Both the position numbers and the translations under genes were made by a program. The notes beneath the pieces were generated by a model, which was not told where the DNA came from, ran no database searches, and was given only the letters and a program-made list of their open reading frames with translations. Shown one piece after another: positions 6,583 through 9,177 of a stretch of DNA of 9,177 nucleotides (position 1 is its first letter; the number at the start of each line of letters is the position of its first letter). Origin of the DNA: TMED14 sp041192685 (GTDB taxonomy: Bacteria; Bacteroidota; Bacteroidia; Flavobacteriales; Schleiferiaceae); the NCBI GenBank assembly GCA_041192685.1, contig JBEEMM010000070.1, positions 1 to 9,177 of the forward strand, read 5' to 3'.

Positions 6583-7334
6583 GGTTGGCTGGGAGCGGAG
6601 GTTAGCATAAAGACGACCTGGTCTTCGAAGCGCACGTCAAGGCGCTCGAGTTGGTCCAGGGTTTTGTTTTGGAGCGCATAGGCATAGAGGGCCTTGGCGC
6701 GGTGGGCCTTGCGGGCAAATTCGCTAGCGTCGCCCCAAACGATGCGGTGGGGGTGCCATTCGGGGAAGGCGGTAAAGCCCGTTTCGGGCTTAAAATCCAG
6801 GGCGTACCAGCCGCCGCGGAACGAGGAATGCTGGGCTGCGCGGTTCAAAAGTCGTAGGGCTTCGGCCCTGCGGGCGCGGGTGTAGGTGCCGGTGACCAGC
6901 GGAAGCCGGGGCTTGTCGTGCTTGGAGAGGGGGAATAAGTTGCCCGAAGCGTCGCAGTACGCGCTTTGTAATCCATTAGAAATCCGTGCTTTAGCCACTT
7001 TTTGCTTCACGACGCTGTACACTGTTCCATCCCAAGTTGAAAATACCTCCGCATCCTGCACCAGTTCGTGGCTTTTGAGCTTTTCTTCTAACATTGAAAT
7101 GTTGATTTCTTTCGCGGTTTTGCCGGCCCAGGGCCAGCCTTCGCTCGCGAGGCTCGGGCAGAGGTCTGAGGCGATCAGCAGCACTTGATCTTTGGGCTGG
7201 TGAATGCGGACTTTGGTCGATATTTTCCGCGCGGATTCTCGAGGTTGCAGGGCGAGAACCAGCCCGAGGGATAGGCCGGCAAGCCCGAGGGTCCAGGAGC
7301 TTATGACGACGGTGGTTCTCATCCAGGGCTTCAT
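6579..7334 (-). CDS. ftsQ: cell division protein FtsQ (DivIB-like)
   Basis: A bitopic inner-membrane protein of 251 residues that, by family knowledge, links cytoplasmic and periplasmic parts of the divisome through FtsB/FtsL. The cytoplasmic tail is very short, about six residues, followed by one transmembrane helix at about 7-30. The periplasmic part contains a POTRA-like region (about 40-118), including EINISMLEEKLKSHELVQDAEVF and the hairpin WDGTVYSVVKQKVAKARI. The beta domain carries YCDASGNLFPLS, RLPLVTG and a C-terminal block (RIVWGD, ALYAYALQNKTLDQLERLDVRFEDQVV) typical of Bacteroidota FtsQ. FtsQ is poorly conserved, so position between murC and ftsA supports the call strongly. Both ends overlap neighbours by 4 bp. 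Confidence 0.92.
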   Translation of the reverse strand: MKPWMRTTVVISSWTLGLAGLSLGLVLALQPRESARKISTKVRIHQPKDQVLLIASDLCPSLASEGWPWAGKTAKEINISMLEEKLKSHELVQDAEVFSTWDGTVYSVVKQKVAKARISNGLQSAYCDASGNLFPLSKHDKPRLPLVTGTYTRARRAEALRLLNRAAQHSSFRGGWYALDFKPETGFTAFPEWHPHRIVWGDASEFARKAHRAKALYAYALQNKTLDQLERLDVRFEDQVVFMLTSAPSQP

Positions 7335-8659
7335 GCTTTGGCGAGAATTAGGCGTTCTACGTGCGGAACCAGGCGGTCAATGTCGCCCGCTCCGACGGTG
7401 ACGATTACTTGGGCGGGTTGGCTCACGAGCCATTCTGCTCCACGGTCGTAGGGTACGAGTTGGGCGCCGGGGATTCGGGCTGCGAGCATGGCGCTGTCGA
7501 CTCCGGCCATGGCGCGTTCGCGGGCGGCGTAGATTGGGAGTATGCCGACGTAGTCGGCGCCTCGAAGGGATTGGGCGAATCCTGCTGCGAAGTCGCGGGT
7601 GCGGCTGTAGAGGTGGGGTTGAAAGAGCAGGGCTATTTTTTGGCCTGGGTGCATTCCCCGCAGGGCTTCGATGAGTCGGGTGAGTTCGGTGGGGTGGTGG
7701 GCGTAGTCGTCGATGTAGTGTCGGCCAGCGGCGCTTGCGCGGCGGTCGAACCGCCGCGCCACCCCGCGAAAGCTCGCGATCGCTTCGCCGATCGCGGCCG
7801 CGGGCATGCCCACGCTGTGGGCCAGCGCCGCCGCAGCCACCGCATTCTCCACATTATGAAGCCCCGGGAGGCCGGCCTGCGTCGCAACCTCTTGACCGTC
7901 CACAACCAAAATAAAATGCTGCAAACCGTCCACCATCCGCACGTCGCGGTAGCTGTAGCGATCGCCCGGTCGCCCGTAGAGCTCCGCGCCCTCGAGATCC
8001 GCGCAGCCGGGTCCGGCAAAAAGAGGACCCTTCACCTGGCTTGCAAACTCCCTAAACCCCTCTATGACCGAGTCCGCCTCGCCATAAATATCCAAATGGT
8101 CCGCGTCGGTGCTGGTGACGACCGCCGCGCTAGGATGAAGCTGTAAAAACGAACGGTCAAACTCGTCGGCCTCCACCACACTCAGTTCGGCAGGCCCGGG
8201 CAGGCAGTTCGAATTGAAGTTGCTGGCGATTCCGCCCAAGAAGGCTTGAATCGGCCGGTCCTGGCTGAGGATCCAGGCGAGCATCGCAGAAGTAGTCGTC
8301 TTGCCATGGGTGCCGGCCACGGCCAGGCTTTGCCCGGCATTGGCAATCTGCCCCAGCAGCTCAGCCCGCTTGAGCACAATCCGTCCCTCGCCCTGAGCGG
8401 CAAGCAGCTGGGGATGATCAGCTGGAATCGCCGGCGTGTAAATAATCCAGGCCGCGGGGGGAACCTTCCATGCCTCCAAGGAATCGTCGAAGCGCATCCT
8501 GGCCCCTTCGCGCTCAAGAGCCTCGGTGAGGTCCGAGGGCGTTTTGTCGTATCCGCTTACGGGAATTCCGCGCGCCAAGGCCCACCGTGCAAGCGAAGAC
8601 ATGCCAATGCCTCCGATGCCCAAAAAGTCTAGGGCGGGAATGCGGTCTATTTGCGCCAT
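7331..8659 (-). CDS. murC: UDP-N-acetylmuramate--L-alanine ligase MurC
   Basis: MurC is the cytoplasmic ATP-dependent ligase that joins L-alanine to UDP-MurNAc, the first step of peptide-stem synthesis. All three Mur-ligase domains are visible: the N-terminal UDP-binding fold with LGIGGIGMS (13-21), the central ATPase domain with P-loop GTHGKTTTSAML (116-127) and EADEFDRS (163-170), and the linker GLHNVENAVAA (266-276). The C-terminal domain carries DDYAHHP (317-323), FQPHLYSRT (346-354) and GAGDI (423-427). From ATG 8659 the protein is 442 residues, normal for the family, and the Rossmann loop begins at residue 13 as expected. The open frame extends to 8914 but that part is murG read out of phase; an ATG six codons upstream (8677) is a possible alternative. 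The start overlaps murG by 13 bp and the stop overlaps ftsQ by 4 bp. Confidence 0.97.
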   Translation of the reverse strand: MAQIDRIPALDFLGIGGIGMSSLARWALARGIPVSGYDKTPSDLTEALEREGARMRFDDSLEAWKVPPAAWIIYTPAIPADHPQLLAAQGEGRIVLKRAELLGQIANAGQSLAVAGTHGKTTTSAMLAWILSQDRPIQAFLGGIASNFNSNCLPGPAELSVVEADEFDRSFLQLHPSAAVVTSTDADHLDIYGEADSVIEGFREFASQVKGPLFAGPGCADLEGAELYGRPGDRYSYRDVRMVDGLQHFILVVDGQEVATQAGLPGLHNVENAVAAAALAHSVGMPAAAIGEAIASFRGVARRFDRRASAAGRHYIDDYAHHPTELTRLIEALRGMHPGQKIALLFQPHLYSRTRDFAAGFAQSLRGADYVGILPIYAARERAMAGVDSAMLAARIPGAQLVPYDRGAEWLVSQPAQVIVTVGAGDIDRLVPHVERLILAKA

Positions 8660-9177
8660 GACCAAAGTCGTTCGCATTCGTTTACAATGTCTTGGGCCGC
8701 GGCCGGCTTGGCCAGCTTGCGGGCGTTGCCCCGCAGCAGCTCGAGTTCGTCGGGCCGGTTGAGGAGCCCGTGCACGTGGCCGCAAAGATTGTGGATGTTC
8801 ACCTCGGGCATAATCACCGCCGCCCCGGAATCCACCAAACTCTGCGCGTTGTGGGTTTGGTGGTCTTCGGCCACGTTGGGCGAGGGCACAAGGACCGCTG
8901 CCGACCCCGAGCAAGCCAGCTCGCTCAAGGTGCCGGCTCCCGCACGCGAGAGGACCATGTCGGCCGCCCGCAACGCAGCGGGCATGTCGTCGATGAAGGC
9001 ACTAATTATGCGTCCTCGGCCTTGACCAAATCGGTCGATGAGCTCTTGGGCGTAGTAGCGTCCGCACTGCCAAAAAATCTGGATGTCGCTGGACCGCCAC
9101 ATGTTTTCGCAGGCCGCGACGCCCTCGTTGATGGCGCGAGCTCCCTGGCTTCCGCCCAAAATAAGAACCAGGGGCTT
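8647..9177 (-). CDS. murG: UDP-GlcNAc:lipid I transferase MurG, C-terminal half, 5' end outside window
   Basis: MurG is a peripheral GT-B glycosyltransferase on the cytoplasmic face of the inner membrane. It adds GlcNAc from UDP-GlcNAc to lipid I, giving lipid II. Only the last 176 residues are in the window, about half of the usual 360. The frame is open to the edge (K-P-L-V-L-I-L-G-G-S-Q-G-A), so the apparent TTG start at 9159 is an internal leucine. The visible part is the C-terminal UDP-GlcNAc-binding domain: GGSQGARAIN at its start, FIDDMPAALRAADMVLSRAG in the middle, then GAGTLSELACSG, the nucleotide-sugar contact region of the GT-B fold. Next comes the loop VPSPNVAEDHQTHNAQSLVDSGAA, whose VAEDHQ form is familiar from Bacteroidota. 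The TAG stop lies inside murC. Confidence 0.96.
   Translation of the reverse strand, partial: KPLVLILGGSQGARAINEGVAACENMWRSSDIQIFWQCGRYYAQELIDRFGQGRGRIISAFIDDMPAALRAADMVLSRAGAGTLSELACSGSAAVLVPSPNVAEDHQTHNAQSLVDSGAAVIMPEVNIHNLCGHVHGLLNRPDELELLRGNARKLAKPAAAQDIVNECERLWSWRK

Noticed and set aside
7775..7796. Perfect 8-bp inverted repeat CGCGATCG with a 6-base loop, containing GCGATCGC
   Set aside because: It lies inside well-conserved murC coding sequence and has no T-run; GC-rich codons explain it better than a regulatory hairpin.
8660..8914. 85-residue N-terminal extension of MurC
   Set aside because: Low-complexity Arg/Ala/Pro-rich translation of murG in another frame; the MurC Rossmann loop sits at residue 13 when translation starts at 8659.

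Overview
The window looks like chromosomal DNA from a member of the Bacteroidota, probably from the Flavobacteriales/Cryomorphaceae side, but unusually GC-rich for that group. The lineage call rests on protein texture (MurG with an SPNVAEDHQT-type sugar-binding loop, a weakly conserved FtsQ, a long FtsZ ending in FLHDNVD), on the gene order murG-murC-ftsQ-ftsA-ftsZ-yqeY, and on the lack of clear Shine-Dalgarno sequences. It is inference; no search was run.

Layout. Positions 1-775 (+) hold the 3' end of a malic enzyme gene of the MaeB type, covering its phosphotransacetylase-like C-terminal domain. It converges on, and overlaps by 35 bp, an MFS transporter gene (741-1946, -). A 36-bp divergent gap separates the transporter from a small secreted, probably beta-barrel protein of unknown function (1983-2519, +). 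That gene ends on a CTAG palindrome that also supplies the stop codon of yqeY on the other strand.

From 2516 to the right edge the minus strand carries the distal end of the division and cell-wall (dcw) cluster. Read in the direction of transcription it runs murG (3' half only), murC, ftsQ, ftsA, ftsZ, yqeY. All junctions overlap (13, 4, 4 and 11 bp) except ftsA-ftsZ, which are 4 bp apart, so it reads as one tightly coupled operon whose promoter lies outside the window. MurG makes lipid II, MurC adds the first amino acid of the peptide stem, FtsQ is the periplasmic-facing scaffold of the divisome, and FtsA tethers FtsZ filaments to the membrane. YqeY is a small GatB-tail-like protein.

Most of the window is well-known core machinery. 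The most distinctive feature is FtsZ: 726 residues, with a roughly 300-residue acidic linker containing eight in-frame 21-bp (7-residue) repeats, including an exact 42-bp tandem duplication. No mobile element, CRISPR array, RNA gene or obviously new system was found. There is no gene-free stretch longer than 36 bp.
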